Shown here: positions 33,487 to 46,641 of the stretch, one piece after another
How positions within the stretch are numbered: position 1 is the stretch's first letter
Layout of the letters: the number at the start of each line of letters is the position of its first letter
Assembly (NCBI RefSeq): GCF_002993335.1
Contig: NZ_PVNS01000006.1
Span: 1 to 64,000 of the forward strand
Origin: Alkalicoccus urumqiensis
Lineage (GTDB): Bacteria > Bacillota > Bacilli > Bacillales > Salisediminibacteriaceae
Direction: 5' to 3'
DNA length: 64,000 nucleotides
Notes under the pieces: generated by a model
What the model was told of the DNA's origin: nothing
Database searches by the model: none
The model's input: the letters and a program-made list of their open reading frames with translations, nothing else
Translations under genes and position numbers: made by a program

Positions 33487-34628
33487 ACCTCACCTTTACC
33501 GACGAACAGCAGATGATGCAGCGGATGGTGCACCAGTTTGCTGAAGAGAAAGTGCAGCCGGAAACCGCGCGCATGGAAAGAGAGGACCGGTTTCCAGCCG
33601 AAATCGTCCGGGAGATGGGAGAGCTCGGCCTCATGGGCATCCCGATCCCGGAAAAATACGGCGGTGCCGGCATGGACGTCACGTCCTACATTCTCGCCAT
33701 TCACGAAATCTCCCGCGTGAGCGCGGCCCTCGGCGTCATTTTATCCGTGCATACGTCCGTCGGCACGTACCCGATTCTCGACTTCGGCACCGACGCGCAG
33801 AAGGAGCACTATCTGCCGAAGCTCGCCTCCGGTGAATACCTCGGCGCCTTCGCTTTATCGGAATCCGGCGCCGGCAGTGACGCTGCGGCCATGAAAACGA
33901 CAGCCGTAAAAAAGGGAGACAGCTACGTGCTGAATGGCTCGAAAATGTGGATCACGAACGGCGGCGCGGCGGATACATACATCGTTTTCGCCAAGACGGC
34001 GCCGGATAAAGGAAGCCGCGGCATCACCGCCTTTATCGTGGAAAAAGACATGCCCGGCTTCCACGTGCTGCCGCGCGAAAAAAAGATGGGGCTCCACGGC
34101 TCATACACGACGCCACTATCGTTTGAGGATCTGCACGTACCGGAAGCCAACCGTCTCGGGCAGGAAGGCGAAGGGTTCCGCATCGCCATGTCCAACCTCG
34201 ATGCAGGAAGAATCGGCATCGCCGCCCAGGCGCTCGGCATTGCAGAAGGCGCGCTCGACGCCGCTGCGGCCTACGCCAAAGAAAGAAAGCAGTTCGGCCG
34301 GCCGATCGGGGACATGCAGGGCATCGCCTTCAAACTCGCCGACATGGCCGTGCGCGTCGAGGCGGCGAAACTCCTGACGTACCGGGCGGCGGATCTCCGC
34401 ACACGCGGGGAAAAAGCTGGAAAGGAAGCCTCGATGGCCAAGCTGTTTGCCTCCGAAACGGCGATGAGCACCGCTATTGAAGCCGTCCAGATTTTCGGCG
34501 GCTACGGCTATACGGAAGACTATCCGGTGGAGCGGTTTTTCCGCGATGCCAAAGTGACGCAGATCTACGAAGGCACGAGCGAAATTCAGCGCATCGTACT
34601 GAGCAAACATATGCTGAAACACACATAG
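33483..34628 (+). CDS. Acyl-CoA dehydrogenase 1
   Basis: A 381-residue FAD acyl-CoA dehydrogenase. FAD and substrate motifs are ALSESGAGSDAAAMKT and MWITNGGAADTYIVFAKT; the catalytic Glu is in YEGTSEIQRIVLSKH near the C-terminus. Electrons would go to ETF and then to the YwjF-type oxidoreductase. It is 57% or so alike by eye to the next gene, so the two are paralogues with different chain preferences. It overlaps the preceding gene by 4 bp. Confidence 0.92.
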   Translation: MNLTFTDEQQMMQRMVHQFAEEKVQPETARMEREDRFPAEIVREMGELGLMGIPIPEKYGGAGMDVTSYILAIHEISRVSAALGVILSVHTSVGTYPILDFGTDAQKEHYLPKLASGEYLGAFALSESGAGSDAAAMKTTAVKKGDSYVLNGSKMWITNGGAADTYIVFAKTAPDKGSRGITAFIVEKDMPGFHVLPREKKMGLHGSYTTPLSFEDLHVPEANRLGQEGEGFRIAMSNLDAGRIGIAAQALGIAEGALDAAAAYAKERKQFGRPIGDMQGIAFKLADMAVRVEAAKLLTYRAADLRTRGEKAGKEASMAKLFASETAMSTAIEAVQIFGGYGYTEDYPVERFFRDAKVTQIYEGTSEIQRIVLSKHMLKHT

Positions 34629-34655
34629 ACCAAACAGAGGAAGGATGAGACATAC

Positions 34656-35798
34656 ATGCAGTTTCAACTGAGCGACGAACAGGAAATGATCCGGAAAATG
34701 GTACGCGATTTCTCCGAAAAAGAGGTGGCTCCGACGGCCGCGGAACGGGACGAAGAGGAGCGGTTTGACCGCGGTATCTTCGATCAAATGGCCGAACTCG
34801 GCCTCACCGGTATCCCGTGGCCGGAAGAATACGGCGGCATCGGCGCAGACTACTTAAGCTACGTCATCGCCGTCGAAGAACTCTCCCGCGTCTGTGCCTC
34901 GACCGGTGTCACGCTCTCCGCCCACATCTCGCTCTGTAGCTGGCCGATCTACACGTTCGGCACCGAAGAGCAGAAGCAGCAGTTTCTGCGTCCGCTCGCC
35001 GAAGGGGCGAAGCTCGGTGCCTACGCGCTGTCCGAGCCGGGATCCGGAAGCGACGCCGCCGGTATGAAAACGACGGCCGTAAAGGACGGTGACGATTACG
35101 TGCTCAACGGTTCGAAAGTATGGATAACCAATGGCGGCGAAGCCGATCTCTACATCGTTTTCGCCCTCACCGATCCGGAGAAAAAACATAAAGGGTGCAC
35201 CGCCTTTATTCTCGAAAAAGGCATGGACGGTTTCACGATGGGCAAGAAGGAAAAGAAGCTCGGCATCCGTTCGTCCCCGACGCTTGAAATCATTATGGAC
35301 AACGTCCGCGTGCCGAAAGAGAACCGCCTCGGGGAAGAGGGGGAGGGCTTTAAAATCGCCATGCAGACGCTCGACGGCGGCAGAAACGGCATCGCCGCCC
35401 AGGCCGTAGGCATCGCCCAGGGAGCGCTGGATGCGGCCGCCGGATACGCGAAGGAGCGCAAGCAGTTCGGTAAGCCGATCGGCCAGATGCAGGGCATCGC
35501 CTTTAAGCTTGCGGATATGGCCGTGAAGGTCGAAGCCTCAAGGCTGTTGACGTACCAGGCTGCGTGGTGCGAATCGGCAGGCGTGCCGTACGGAATGGCC
35601 TCCGCCATGTCGAAGCTGTTTGCCGGAGATTCCGCGATGGAAGTAACCGTCGAAGCGGTGCAGGTATTCGGCGGCTACGGCTATACGAAAGACTATCCTG
35701 TCGAGCGGTACATGCGCGACGCGAAAATTACGCAGATTTACGAAGGCACCAACGAAATTCAGCGCGTCGTCATTTCCAAAATGCTGCTTCAGGAGTAG
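34656..35798 (+). CDS. Acyl-CoA dehydrogenase 2
   Basis: A 380-residue paralogue of the preceding enzyme. It shows [34 protein letters not shown] and the catalytic Glu in [23 protein letters not shown] lies upstream. Given the IcmF gene in the same operon, one of the pair may act on isobutyryl- or other branched acyl-CoAs; the sequence does not settle which. Confidence 0.92.
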   Translation: MQFQLSDEQEMIRKMVRDFSEKEVAPTAAERDEEERFDRGIFDQMAELGLTGIPWPEEYGGIGADYLSYVIAVEELSRVCASTGVTLSAHISLCSWPIYTFGTEEQKQQFLRPLAEGAKLGAYALSEPGSGSDAAGMKTTAVKDGDDYVLNGSKVWITNGGEADLYIVFALTDPEKKHKGCTAFILEKGMDGFTMGKKEKKLGIRSSPTLEIIMDNVRVPKENRLGEEGEGFKIAMQTLDGGRNGIAAQAVGIAQGALDAAAGYAKERKQFGKPIGQMQGIAFKLADMAVKVEASRLLTYQAAWCESAGVPYGMASAMSKLFAGDSAMEVTVEAVQVFGGYGYTKDYPVERYMRDAKITQIYEGTNEIQRVVISKMLLQE

Positions 35799-35802
35799 CG
35801 TT

Positions 35803-36732
35803 GTGAAGAAAAAAGTTGATGTGGAAAAGCTGCTGGCAGGCGATGAGCGGATGCTCGGACGTGCGATTTCTCTCGTGGAAAACGACGAAGAAGGGACGCG
35901 GGAGCTGATGAAAGCCGTCCACCCGCACACCGGACGCGCGCAGATCATCGGCATCACCGGTTCCCCCGGCGCCGGCAAAAGCTCGCTCGTCAGCCGGCTG
36001 ATCCATGAATTCCGTCAGGACGGAAAAACGACGGCAGTCTGCGCCGTCGATCCGACGAGTCCGTTTTCCGGCGGCGCGCTCCTCGGCGACCGCATCCGCA
36101 TGCAGGACCACGACAGCGACCCGGGAGTATTCATCAGAAGCAGCGGCACCCGTGGAAGTCTCGGCGGTCTGTCCGAATCGTGCCAGGACATCGTCCGGCT
36201 CATGGATGCCGCCGGGTTTGACCGGATTCTCATTGAAACGGTCGGCGTCGGACAGGCGGAGCTGGATATTATGAAAACGGCCGACACGGTCGTTCTCGTC
36301 CTGTATCCGTCCGGCGGCGACATTATTCAGGCGTTCAAAGCAGGCATCATGGAAATCGCCGACCTGTTTGTCATTAACAAAGCCGACCTTCCGGGAGTGG
36401 GGAAACTCCGCTCGGAGCTTGAAGATCTGCTTCATATCAGCAGTTCCCCGGAGTGGCGCCGCATTGTAGAAACGTCCGTGCCTGAAAACCGCGGCATGAA
36501 AGAACTGATGGAAGCAGTCGATGCCCACCAGCTTATGCTCCGGGAAACCGGCGCACTCGACGAACGCCGCAGCCGGCAGCACGAAGGAGAAGTACGCCGC
36601 CGTCTGTACGAACAGTTCCGCCGGGAAGCAGAGCCGTTCGTCACCGAAACAGCCGCCCGGGAAAGCGACCCGTATACCGCCGCCCACGCGGCGCTCACTG
36701 CCTGGCTTGAATCGAAAGGAGGCCGATTGTAG
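35803..36732 (+). CDS. meaB: MeaB/ArgK-type G3E GTPase
   Basis: A 309-residue P-loop GTPase that protects and reloads B12-dependent acyl-CoA mutases. Walker A is GITGSPGAGKSSLVSRL, followed by [20 protein letters not shown] and the NKAD motif in VINKADLPGV. The start is GTG, 5 bp after the upstream stop. This operon also has an IcmF with its own fused chaperone GTPase, so a separate MeaB is either redundant or serves another mutase. Confidence 0.9.
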   Translation: MKKKVDVEKLLAGDERMLGRAISLVENDEEGTRELMKAVHPHTGRAQIIGITGSPGAGKSSLVSRLIHEFRQDGKTTAVCAVDPTSPFSGGALLGDRIRMQDHDSDPGVFIRSSGTRGSLGGLSESCQDIVRLMDAAGFDRILIETVGVGQAELDIMKTADTVVLVLYPSGGDIIQAFKAGIMEIADLFVINKADLPGVGKLRSELEDLLHISSSPEWRRIVETSVPENRGMKELMEAVDAHQLMLRETGALDERRSRQHEGEVRRRLYEQFRREAEPFVTETAARESDPYTAAHAALTAWLESKGGRL

Positions 36733-37385
36733 TGCCGTCCCGAAAAGATATTCCGTCCATTGTGAAAAACCAACGGCTCGTCGACCAGCGCCGGCAGCAG
36801 ATTATCCGCGCGGCGGTCCGCGCCTTTCATGAAAAAGGCTACCACCGCACAACGACAAGAGAAGTTGCTGCCGCTGCCGGATTCAGCATCGGCACGCTGT
36901 ATGAATACATCGGTTCGAAAGAAGACATCCTATTCCTCGTCTGTGACGCCGTCTACGATGACGTCACCGCGCGCTGGAAAGAGCTGCAGCAGTCGGACGG
37001 CACCGGACTGGAGCGGCTCCGGCAGGTGATGGAAGCCTATTTCCGGAGTGTCGATGACCTGCAGGACGCTGTGCTCGTCATGTACCAGGAAACGAAATCC
37101 CTCTCCGGCGACGCGCTCGCCTATGTTTTGGAAAAAGAAACCCGCATGCAGCAGGTGTTCCAGCAGGAGCTCGCGGAGGCGGAAAAACTGGGCGTCATTC
37201 ACCTGAGTGAAGAAGCCCGCCCCCTCTTCGCCCACCAGATTCTCGTCGCCGGCCAGATGTGGACGTTCCGGCGCTGGGCGCTCTCGAAACATTATTCCAT
37301 CGACACCTACATCCGCCTGCAGATCGACCAGCTGTTCTACGGCCTGCGCGTGCAGGATGAACGAAAGGAGACGTGTGGATCATGA
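36732..37385 (+). CDS. TetR-family regulator of the acyl-CoA operon
   Basis: A 217-residue TetR/AcrR protein. The N-terminal helix-turn-helix is clear ([20 protein letters not shown], then [20 protein letters not shown]), and the C-terminal half is an all-helical ligand domain. It starts with GTG overlapping the meaB stop and overlaps icmF by 4 bp. Its place inside the operon, and FadR-like palindromes at 31390 and 28658, suggest it represses both units in response to an acyl-CoA. Confidence 0.9.
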   Translation: MPSRKDIPSIVKNQRLVDQRRQQIIRAAVRAFHEKGYHRTTTREVAAAAGFSIGTLYEYIGSKEDILFLVCDAVYDDVTARWKELQQSDGTGLERLRQVMEAYFRSVDDLQDAVLVMYQETKSLSGDALAYVLEKETRMQQVFQQELAEAEKLGVIHLSEEARPLFAHQILVAGQMWTFRRWALSKHYSIDTYIRLQIDQLFYGLRVQDERKETCGS

Positions 37386-40300
37386 CACAGACACCCGTAC
37401 GTTTTGTCACCGCTTCAAGCCTCTTTGACGGCCATGATGCCTCGATCAACATCATGCGCCGCATGCTTCAGGCAGCCGGTGCCGAAGTTATTCACTTAGG
37501 CCATAACCGCTCCGTCGAAGAAGTCGTCCGCGCCGCCATTCAGGAAGATGTCCAGGGTATCGCCATCTCCTCCTACCAGGGCGGCCACATCGATTACTTC
37601 ACGTACCTTTATGACGAATTAAAACGCCTCGGCGCCGGCCACATCCGCATCTACGGCGGCGGAGGCGGCGTCATCATCCCGTCCGAAATCAACCAGCTCC
37701 ACGACTACGGCATCGCCCGCATCTTCTCTCCCGACGACGGACGCACTCTCGGCCTGCAGGGCATGATCGACCTCATGATCGACGAATGCAGAGACGCCGT
37801 CCGCCCTGTCACGGAGCTGAGCCGGGACGCGCTCAAAGATAAAGACAGCATCGTCCTCTCCCGCGCCGTTACCGCAGCGGAAAAACAGGCATTCGACCAG
37901 CCGCTGACCGACAGCGAACACGAATTCCTGAACAGCCTGTCCGGGGAAAACGACGTTCCCATCGTCGGCATTACCGGTACCGGCGGCGCCGGGAAAAGCT
38001 CTTTAACCGATGAGCTGATCCTCCGTTTTTTACGGACGTTTCCGGAGAAGCGGGCCGCCGTTCTCTCCGTCGATCCGACGAAGAAAAAAACCGGCGGTGC
38101 CCTTCTCGGAGACCGCATCCGCATGAATGCGATCCACCACGACAACATTTACATGCGTTCCATGGCAACGAGGGACAGCCGGCAGGAGCTGTCGAAAGCC
38201 GTCCGGACGACGCTTCCGGTAGTAAAAGAAGCGGGATTTGATCTCATCATTGTTGAAACGAGCGGCATCGGGCAGGGCGACGCGGCAGTGACGGACGTCG
38301 CTGACATTTCCATGTACGTCATGACGAGCGAGTTCGGCGCGCCGTCCCAGCTCGAGAAAATCGACATGATCGACTTTGCCGATATTATCGCCATCAACAA
38401 GTTCGACCGGCGCGGCTCGGAGGATGCGCGGCGGGAAGTGCGCCGCCAGTACCAGCGCAGCCACCTCCGCTTTGACGAATCACCGGAGGACATGCCGGTG
38501 TTCGGCACCGTCGCAAGCCAGTTCAACGACACCGGGACGACGCGTCTGTTTTACGAGCTGACCGTGCTTCTGACACGGTTCGACCCGGCGTTTCAAACCG
38601 ACATTGGGAAAGATGCCGAATTGAAGCCGGGCCGCGCCGTGATTCCGCCAGAGCAGGTCCATTACCTGCGCGATATTGCCGAATCGGTGCGCGGCTACCA
38701 TGCGACGACTGCGGAGGAAGCAGACAAAGCGCGGAAGCTGTTCCAGGCCGAAGGCGTACTCGAGCAGCTGGAGGAGGCGCCATCTTCTGTGACGGAGCTG
38801 AAAGACACACTCGAAGAAAATCTCCGGGAGGAAACGAAAACCCAGCTTGCCTCCTGGGAGCCATTGAAGGAAGCCTACGCGCAGGAGACGTTTACGTCCG
38901 TCATCCGCGGAAAGGAACTGCATACCGAAGCGCATACGTATTCGCTTTCCGGTCTGCGGATTCCGAAAGTGTCCCTGCCGAAGTTTCACGACTATGGAGA
39001 GATTATCCGCTTTCTGCGGAGCGAAAACGTTCCGGGCGCCTTTCCGTACACGGCGGGCGTGTTCCCGTTCAAGCGGAAAGGGGAGGACCCGAAGCGGCAG
39101 TTTGCCGGCGAGGGGAGCCCGGCCCGTACGAATCGTCGTTTTCATTATCTGTCGGACGGGGAGGATGCCAAGCGGCTCAGTACGGCATTCGATTCGGTGA
39201 CGCTCTACGGGGAGGACCCGGGGGAGCGGCCGGATATTTACGGAAAGGTCGGAGAGAGCGGCGTGAGCATCTGCACGCTTGAGGATATGAAACAGCTGTA
39301 TGCCGGATTCGATCTGACGGCGCCGTCGACGTCGGTGTCGATGACGATCAACGGACCGGCGCCGATTATTCTGGCGATGTTTATGAATACGGCGGTCGAT
39401 CAGCAGCTGGAGCGGTTTGAGGAGGAGCACGGACGCGCACCGGATGCGGATGAGGCCGCACGCATCCGGAAGGAGACGCTCCACGTTGTGCGCGGCACGG
39501 TGCAGGCGGATATTTTAAAAGAGGATCAGGGGCAGAACACGTGCATTTTCTCGACGGAGTTCGCCCTCCGCATGATGGGTGATATTCAGCAGTATTTCAT
39601 CGACCACCAGGTGCGCAACTATTATTCGGTGTCGATCAGCGGCTACCATATCGCCGAAGCCGGCGCCAATCCGATCAGCCAGCTGGCGTTTACGCTCGCG
39701 AACGGATTTACGTACGTCGAGTATTACTTGAGCCGCGGCATGGACGTGAATAAGTTTGCGCCGAACCTGTCGTTCTTTTTCTCAAACGGCCTCGACCCGG
39801 AGTACAGCGTCATCGGCCGTGTGGCGCGGCGCATCTGGGCGGTGGCCATGCGGGAGAAGTACGGCGCCGATGCGCGCAGTCAAAAGCTGAAGTACCACAT
39901 TCAGACGTCCGGCCGCTCACTGCACGCGCAGGAGGTCGATTTCAACGATATCCGCACGACGCTTCAGGCGCTTATGGCCATCTACGACAACTGCAACTCG
40001 CTTCATACGAATGCCTACGATGAAGCGGTGACGACGCCGACCGAGGAGAGCGTGCGCCGGGCGATGGCGATTCAGCTCATCATTACGAAGGAGATGGGAC
40101 TTGCGAAAAACGAAAATCCGCAGCAGGGAGCCTACATTATCGAAGAGCTCACCGATCTCGTCGAAGAAGCGGTGCTTCTGGAGATGGACCGCATGAGCGA
40201 CCGCGGTGGTGTGCTCGGCGCGATGGAGACGCAGTACCAGCGCGGCCGGATTCAGGAAGAGTCGCTCCTCTATGAGACCAAAAAACACAACGGCGAACTG

Positions 40301-40594
40301 CCGGTCATCGGGGTGAACACGTATTTAAACCCGAACCCGCCGAAAGCCGAGTCGTTTTCCATGGAGCTTGCCCGGGCGTCCAAAGAGGAGAAGGAAGATC
40401 AGATCCAGCGGCTGCGCACGTTTCAGAAGGCGAACGCATCGAAAACAGACGAGGCGCTCCGCAGGCTGAAAGAAACGGCACTCGACGGAGGGAATCTATT
40501 CGCAGAGCTGATGGAGACGGTCCGTTATGCGAGCCTCGGCCAGATCACGCATGCGCTCTATGGCGTGGGTGGACGCTACCGCCGGAACATTTAA
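37382..40594 (+). CDS. icmF: Fused isobutyryl-CoA mutase IcmF
   Basis: A 1070-residue coenzyme B12-dependent mutase interconverting isobutyryl-CoA and n-butyryl-CoA. Order: B12-binding domain (~1-135, [14 protein letters not shown] with the cobalt-ligating His), MeaB-like GTPase (~190-420, [20 protein letters not shown]), a linker, then the acyl-CoA mutase TIM barrel (~530-1070, with [18 protein letters not shown]). Length and order match the fused IcmF family. The start at 37382 follows GGAGACG and overlaps tetR. Confidence 0.94.
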   Translation: MTQTPVRFVTASSLFDGHDASINIMRRMLQAAGAEVIHLGHNRSVEEVVRAAIQEDVQGIAISSYQGGHIDYFTYLYDELKRLGAGHIRIYGGGGGVIIPSEINQLHDYGIARIFSPDDGRTLGLQGMIDLMIDECRDAVRPVTELSRDALKDKDSIVLSRAVTAAEKQAFDQPLTDSEHEFLNSLSGENDVPIVGITGTGGAGKSSLTDELILRFLRTFPEKRAAVLSVDPTKKKTGGALLGDRIRMNAIHHDNIYMRSMATRDSRQELSKAVRTTLPVVKEAGFDLIIVETSGIGQGDAAVTDVADISMYVMTSEFGAPSQLEKIDMIDFADIIAINKFDRRGSEDARREVRRQYQRSHLRFDESPEDMPVFGTVASQFNDTGTTRLFYELTVLLTRFDPAFQTDIGKDAELKPGRAVIPPEQVHYLRDIAESVRGYHATTAEEADKARKLFQAEGVLEQLEEAPSSVTELKDTLEENLREETKTQLASWEPLKEAYAQETFTSVIRGKELHTEAHTYSLSGLRIPKVSLPKFHDYGEIIRFLRSENVPGAFPYTAGVFPFKRKGEDPKRQFAGEGSPARTNRRFHYLSDGEDAKRLSTAFDSVTLYGEDPGERPDIYGKVGESGVSICTLEDMKQLYAGFDLTAPSTSVSMTINGPAPIILAMFMNTAVDQQLERFEEEHGRAPDADEAARIRKETLHVVRGTVQADILKEDQGQNTCIFSTEFALRMMGDIQQYFIDHQVRNYYSVSISGYHIAEAGANPISQLAFTLANGFTYVEYYLSRGMDVNKFAPNLSFFFSNGLDPEYSVIGRVARRIWAVAMREKYGADARSQKLKYHIQTSGRSLHAQEVDFNDIRTTLQALMAIYDNCNSLHTNAYDEAVTTPTEESVRRAMAIQLIITKEMGLAKNENPQQGAYIIEELTDLVEEAVLLEMDRMSDRGGVLGAMETQYQRGRIQEESLLYETKKHNGELPVIGVNTYLNPNPPKAESFSMELARASKEEKEDQIQRLRTFQKANASKTDEALRRLKETALDGGNLFAELMETVRYASLGQITHALYGVGGRYRRNI

Positions 40595-40733
40595 CGGCCA
40601 TTCTGCTGAAAAAAATGCCTGTTCCGCTGGAAAAACACCTTCCCGTATGTTTATAATGGAAGGTATGATTTAGAAGCGGATAGTGCCGATTTGTGCACTG
40701 GACGATACAGGATGAGAAAGGGTGTGCCTACCG

Positions 40734-43020
<2,287 letters not shown>

Positions 43021-43039
43021 CCAGCACGGACCATAACGG

Positions 43040-43067
43040 CCGGAAGCAGCAGCTGCTTCCGGTTTTT
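43040..43067 (+). terminator. Terminator of pyrG
   Basis: CCGGAAGCAGC pairs with GCTGCTTCCGG, followed by five Ts. Confidence 0.9.
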
Positions 43068-43204
43068 ATGATGCAGCGGAGAGGGGATTTTAAAGGATTT
43101 GAAGACCGCGGGCTGGTAGGCGCCCGCCTCTGCTTGGAACCGTTTGTTGGTTCTGGCAGCGGGGCAGCGCAGGGCGGTGCCGGTGGAAGGTGGTTTGGTT
43201 TTGA
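43068..43204. other. Spacer after pyrG
   Basis: No gene or regulatory signal recognised; the sequence leads into the type D array. Confidence 0.4.
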
Positions 43205-43387
43205 GGAAGTGGACGTTTTCCGGCAGTAACGAACCTTCTGTGCCGGTTACGGACGTTTCAGCAGGAGAAGTGATACATTTTTATAGAAGCGGACGTCCAT
43301 GCCTCAGTTACGAACGTCGAGTCCCTGCTTACGAACGTTTCCCAGCGGGTTACGATACATTACACCGCGGGAAGTGGACGTTTTTTC
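43205..43387 (+). repeat. 21-bp-period core array, type D, full copy
   Basis: Nine cores: TGGACGTT 43210, CGAACCTT 43230, CGGACGTT 43250, TGATACAT 43271, a 19-bp step, CGGACGTC 43290, CGAACGTC 43311, CGAACGTT 43332, CGATACAT 43353, TGGACGTT 43375. Steps are 20, 20, 21, then 19, then 21, 21, 21, 22. The last five equal the half array at 30908 in order and spacing. Confidence 0.88.
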
Positions 43388-43475
43388 GGGACGTCCAAGA
43401 AAAAAACGTAGAGAACATCCACCTGCAGCCAGGCCCGCTGCCTCTCTGACAGGACCGCCTGCAGTTCTAATAAAA

Positions 43476-43505
43476 AGCGGAAAAGACGCTGCCGTCTTTT
43501 CCGCT
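43476..43505. terminator. Terminator of ywjG
   Basis: AGCGGAAAAGAC pairs with GTCTTTTCCGCT; read on the minus strand it is followed by TTTTTA. Confidence 0.8.
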
Positions 43506-43538
43506 CCGTCTGCCTTCCACTCTCCAGGCGGAAGGACG

Positions 43539-44060
43539 TTATTCTTCTATCTCCTCCAGAAGGTCGTTTTCTTCGAGGATCTCCCGGAGGAGAAACAGGA
43601 GATCGTAGTAAAGGTGAAGGGATACGAGAAGATGGGGGCGGCCGGTCCGCTTTCCGCTTTCTTCCGGGATAAGGCCGCGCGTGACGCCGGTGGCGAGCGA
43701 AAAGCTTCCCGGCGGAAGGTCTTCCACCGCTTCCGGTGTGACGAGCAGAACGTGGCCCCCGTTCTCCAGAATGTTTTCAGTCAGCGGGCGGATGCTTTCC
43801 GCGCTGTCAGCAAACAGCCACACCATCTCCATCGGTCCGGCGTCTTCGGCACTGGTGAGGCGGACGGCACCGGGGAGCGGGTCGGCTCCGTCGAAAGCCT
43901 GGGCCTCGATCCCTTTCAGTTCGCCGGTGCCGTGGAGAAAGAACCTGCCGCCGGCGGCGATGCTCTGGGCAGCTGCGCGCGCGGCGTCCTCCATCGTTTC
44001 CTCCTGATCAGCTGTTTTCTCGAGCAGGCCGCGGAGCTGGGTCATAAAGATTTTATTCAT
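43539..44060 (-). CDS. ywjG: DUF2529 family protein YwjG
   Basis: A 173-residue protein matching YwjG, which lies between pyrG and spo0F in Bacillus. It has a SIS-like look in the middle (GGRFFLHGTGELKGIEAQAF, HVLLVTPEAVE), so sugar-phosphate or nucleotide binding is possible. AAGGAGG is present before the start on the minus strand. It is convergent with pyrG and divergent from spo0F. Function unknown. Confidence 0.83.
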   Translation of the reverse strand: MNKIFMTQLRGLLEKTADQEETMEDAARAAAQSIAAGGRFFLHGTGELKGIEAQAFDGADPLPGAVRLTSAEDAGPMEMVWLFADSAESIRPLTENILENGGHVLLVTPEAVEDLPPGSFSLATGVTRGLIPEESGKRTGRPHLLVSLHLYYDLLFLLREILEENDLLEEIEE

Positions 44061-44223
44061 GAGGATTCCTCCTTAAAACAGGTGTCGGGGAAAGTGTAGC
44101 AGGTGGAAAAAGAAAAAGCACGGAAGATGTCGAACGGAAAAGATTGAATTCGACCACTTTCTTCCTTATCATGGTAAATACAGTATGTGCGACTATCAGA
44201 AGGTACGAGGGAAGGGGTAAAGA

Positions 44224-44598
44224 ATGAGCGAAAAGCTGCTTGTAGTAGACGATCAGTTTGGTATCCGTGTCCTGTTAAAGGAAGTATTCGAAAAAGATGG
44301 ATACGAAACATATGAAGCGGCCAACGGTCAGAAGGCCCTGCAGATCCTGGAATCGGAGCATCCGGATCTCGTGCTTCTGGATATGAAAATTCCAGGAATG
44401 GACGGCATTGAAATTCTCCGGGAAATGCGCCAGCGGGAAATGAAAACGGACGTTTTCCTTATGACGGCCTATGGGGAAATGGAGCTCATTAAAGAGGCGA
44501 AAAGTCTCGGTGCGGTGACCCATTTTGCGAAGCCGTTTGATATTGATACCGTCCGGAGCCGCATCCGGGAATTTTTTGACGAAAAAGACGGCATGTAA
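44224..44598 (+). CDS. spo0F: Sporulation phosphorelay response regulator Spo0F
   Basis: A 124-residue single-domain receiver. The phosphoryl acceptor is Asp53 ([11 protein letters not shown]), with the acidic pair in [13 protein letters not shown] and the conserved Lys in FAKPFD. No output domain follows, so it relays phosphate from sensor kinases to Spo0B. GGAAGGGG lies upstream. Its presence indicates at least a remnant sporulation pathway. Confidence 0.95.
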   Translation: MSEKLLVVDDQFGIRVLLKEVFEKDGYETYEAANGQKALQILESEHPDLVLLDMKIPGMDGIEILREMRQREMKTDVFLMTAYGEMELIKEAKSLGAVTHFAKPFDIDTVRSRIREFFDEKDGM

Positions 44599-44653
44599 GC
44601 GTTTGCGGCATAAATAATCGGATAATTCCGCGTGAAATCCTTCATTTCTATGC

Positions 44654-44659
44654 TATAAT
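44654..44659 (+). promoter_or_regulatory. -10 box of the probable fbaA promoter
   Basis: TATAAT preceded by a weak -35 (TGAAAT region near 44633). Transcription from here would pass the hairpin at 44705. Confidence 0.5.
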
Positions 44660-44704
44660 GTCCATGTGAGTTCACCTGACACAGGTTGTTCACAAACGTC
44701 CGAA

Positions 44705-44755
44705 ACATACAAACGGACGCGTGATGCATGCATCATCGGCGTTTGTATGTTTTTG
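44705..44755 (+). terminator. Terminator-like hairpin in the fbaA leader
   Basis: ACATACAAACG (44705-44715) pairs perfectly with CGTTTGTATGT (44740-44750), then TTTT. The loop contains the palindrome TGATGCATGCATCA. It lies after the -10 box and 60 bp before fbaA, so it may attenuate fbaA; alternatively it ends spo0F transcripts. Confidence 0.65.
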
Positions 44756-44812
44756 TGTGAACGGACACGTCCGGTGGGCAGAAGCACGTATATTCGAAGG
44801 AGGACTCAGCGA

Positions 44813-45679
44813 ATGCCATTAGTGTCAATGAAAGAGATGTTGGAAACTGCAAAAGCGAACTCATACGGTGTTGGTCAGTTTAACCTGAACAACATGGAGT
44901 TTACGCAGGCGATTCTTCAGGCTGCAGAAGAAGAGAAATCCCCGGTGATTCTCGGTGTATCTGAAGGAGCGGCCAGATATATGGGCGGCTTTAAAGCAGT
45001 AGTCAAAATGGTGGAAGGCTTCATGGATGCGTACGATGTGACGGTTCCGGTTGCCATTCACCTCGACCACGGCTCCAGCTTTGAAAAGTGTGTGGAAGCT
45101 ATCTACGCCGGATTTACTTCTGTTATGATCGACGGTTCCCACCACCCGCTGGAGGAAAACATCGCTCTGACAAAGAAAGTAGTGGAAGTAGCACACCTCT
45201 GCGGCGTTTCTGTAGAAGCAGAACTCGGACGCATCGGCGGACAGGAAGACGACCTTATCGTAGACGATGCAGAAGCAGCGTATGCGATTCCGGAAGAGTG
45301 CGAGCAGCTCATCAACGAGACAAACGTGGACTGCTTCGCTCCGGCGCTCGGTTCTGTACACGGCCCTTACAAAGGCGAGCCGAACCTCGGTTTTGACCGC
45401 ATGGAGACGATCTCGAAGATGACAGCGGTGCCTCTCGTACTGCACGGCGGTACAGGTATCCCGACAAAAGACATCAAAAAGGCGATCTCTTTCGGTACAG
45501 CGAAGATCAACGTCAACACGGAAAATCAGATTTCTTCTGCGGCGAAAGTGCGCGAAGTACTGAACGAAAATCCGGACATGATCGACCCGCGTAAGTACCT
45601 CGGTCCGGCACGTGAAGCGATCAAAGCAACAGTGATCGGCAAAATGCGTGAATTTGGTTCTTCCGGCCAGGCAAAGTAA
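44813..45679 (+). CDS. fbaA: Fructose-bisphosphate aldolase, class II
   Basis: Zinc-dependent aldolase of glycolysis and gluconeogenesis. At 288 residues it has the two class II signatures: [20 protein letters not shown] (zinc ligand and catalytic Asp) and [10 protein letters not shown], followed by the zinc histidine in [16 protein letters not shown] precedes the start. Codon use is visibly different from neighbours, with more T-ending and optimal codons, as expected for a highly expressed gene. Confidence 0.96.
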   Translation: MPLVSMKEMLETAKANSYGVGQFNLNNMEFTQAILQAAEEEKSPVILGVSEGAARYMGGFKAVVKMVEGFMDAYDVTVPVAIHLDHGSSFEKCVEAIYAGFTSVMIDGSHHPLEENIALTKKVVEVAHLCGVSVEAELGRIGGQEDDLIVDDAEAAYAIPEECEQLINETNVDCFAPALGSVHGPYKGEPNLGFDRMETISKMTAVPLVLHGGTGIPTKDIKKAISFGTAKINVNTENQISSAAKVREVLNENPDMIDPRKYLGPAREAIKATVIGKMREFGSSGQAK

Positions 45680-45702
45680 TCGGTTGTTTTTCGGATGAAG
45701 AG

Positions 45703-45736
45703 AAGGGGCTGGAGGAACAGCCTCTCTCTTTGGTAA
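45703..45736 (+). terminator. Probable terminator of fbaA
   Basis: GGGGCTG and CAGCCTCT pair around GAGGAA, followed by CTCTTTGG; T tract is poor. Confidence 0.45.
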
Positions 45737-45811
45737 AAAAGAGAAAGCGTTATCATGCAGGCGCGGCAGGAAACCGGACGTTTCGTTAACTACGGATGGG
45801 AGGGAAAAGGA

Positions 45812-46456
45812 ATGAAGTTTTTCATTGATTCAGCAAGCATGGAGGAAATTAAGAAAGCGGAGGCTCTCGGCGTCCTCGCCGGAGTAACGACCAATCCGTC
45901 CCTTGTTGCCAAAGAAGGAGCCGATTTCCACGAGCGGTTGAGAGAAATTACGGCGCTCGTGCCGGGATCGGTAAGCGCGGAAGTCATCGCCACAGATGCG
46001 GAAGGAATGATCCGTGAAGGACGGGAACTTGCGGCCATCGCGCCGAACATCACCGTCAAAGTACCGATGACACTGGAAGGCCTGAAAGCTGTGCGGACGT
46101 TCAGCGAATCCGGCATCCAGACAAACGTGACGCTTATTTTTTCCGCCAATCAGGCACTTCTCGCTGCGCGTGCAGGTGCGGCGTACGTGTCTCCTTTTCT
46201 CGGCCGCCTCGACGATATCGGTCAGGACGGGCTGGATCTGGTGGAGACGATCGCGGAGCTGTTTGACCGGCACGCCATCGATACCCAGATTATCGCCGCT
46301 TCCATCCGGCATCCGGTGCATGTGACAGAAGCCGCCCTCCGCGGGGCCCACATTGCCACCGTTCCCGGGAAGGTGCTCGAGCAGCTGACCCAGCATCCGC
46401 TCACGGATATCGGCCTTGAAAAGTTTTTAAGCGACTGGCAGAAAACGCAGAAGTAG
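45812..46456 (+). CDS. tal: Transaldolase / fructose-6-phosphate aldolase-type enzyme
   Basis: A 214-residue small TalC/FSA-type transaldolase. The start [20 protein letters not shown] and [13 protein letters not shown] are typical; the Schiff-base lysine is in [10 protein letters not shown]. In Bacillus this gene (ywjH) follows fbaA and acts in the pentose phosphate pathway. An upstream in-frame ATG exists, but GGGAGGGAAAAGG fixes the start. Transaldolase activity is more likely than direct F6P cleavage. Confidence 0.92.
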   Translation: MKFFIDSASMEEIKKAEALGVLAGVTTNPSLVAKEGADFHERLREITALVPGSVSAEVIATDAEGMIREGRELAAIAPNITVKVPMTLEGLKAVRTFSESGIQTNVTLIFSANQALLAARAGAAYVSPFLGRLDDIGQDGLDLVETIAELFDRHAIDTQIIAASIRHPVHVTEAALRGAHIATVPGKVLEQLTQHPLTDIGLEKFLSDWQKTQK

Positions 46457-46477
46457 GTTTTAACTTTCTTAAAAACG

Positions 46478-46548
46478 TGCACAGGTATCCAGAAGCTGCT
46501 TTCTCCTCGGAGGAGCCCGGCGGCCGGTACCTGTGCTGCGCTTCTTTT
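46478..46548 (+). terminator. Structured terminator or leader between tal and murA2
   Basis: GCACAGGTA pairs with TACCTGTGC, enclosing a second hairpin CTCCT-CGG-AGGAG and a GC-rich segment, followed by TTCTTTT. Probably the tal terminator, but the complex loop is unusual. Confidence 0.55.
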
Positions 46549-46641
46549 ACCAGCCCCCACCCTCCGCTGCCATCACCGAAGACACCCCGGAAACGACATC
46601 CAGAAAAGGATCATTTCTGAAACAAGGAAGGGACGCACGTT

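Noticed and set aside
44100-44223. Spo0A box and SigH promoter before spo0F
   Set aside because: A partial TTCGAC-type match occurs near 44150 but it is too weak to call.
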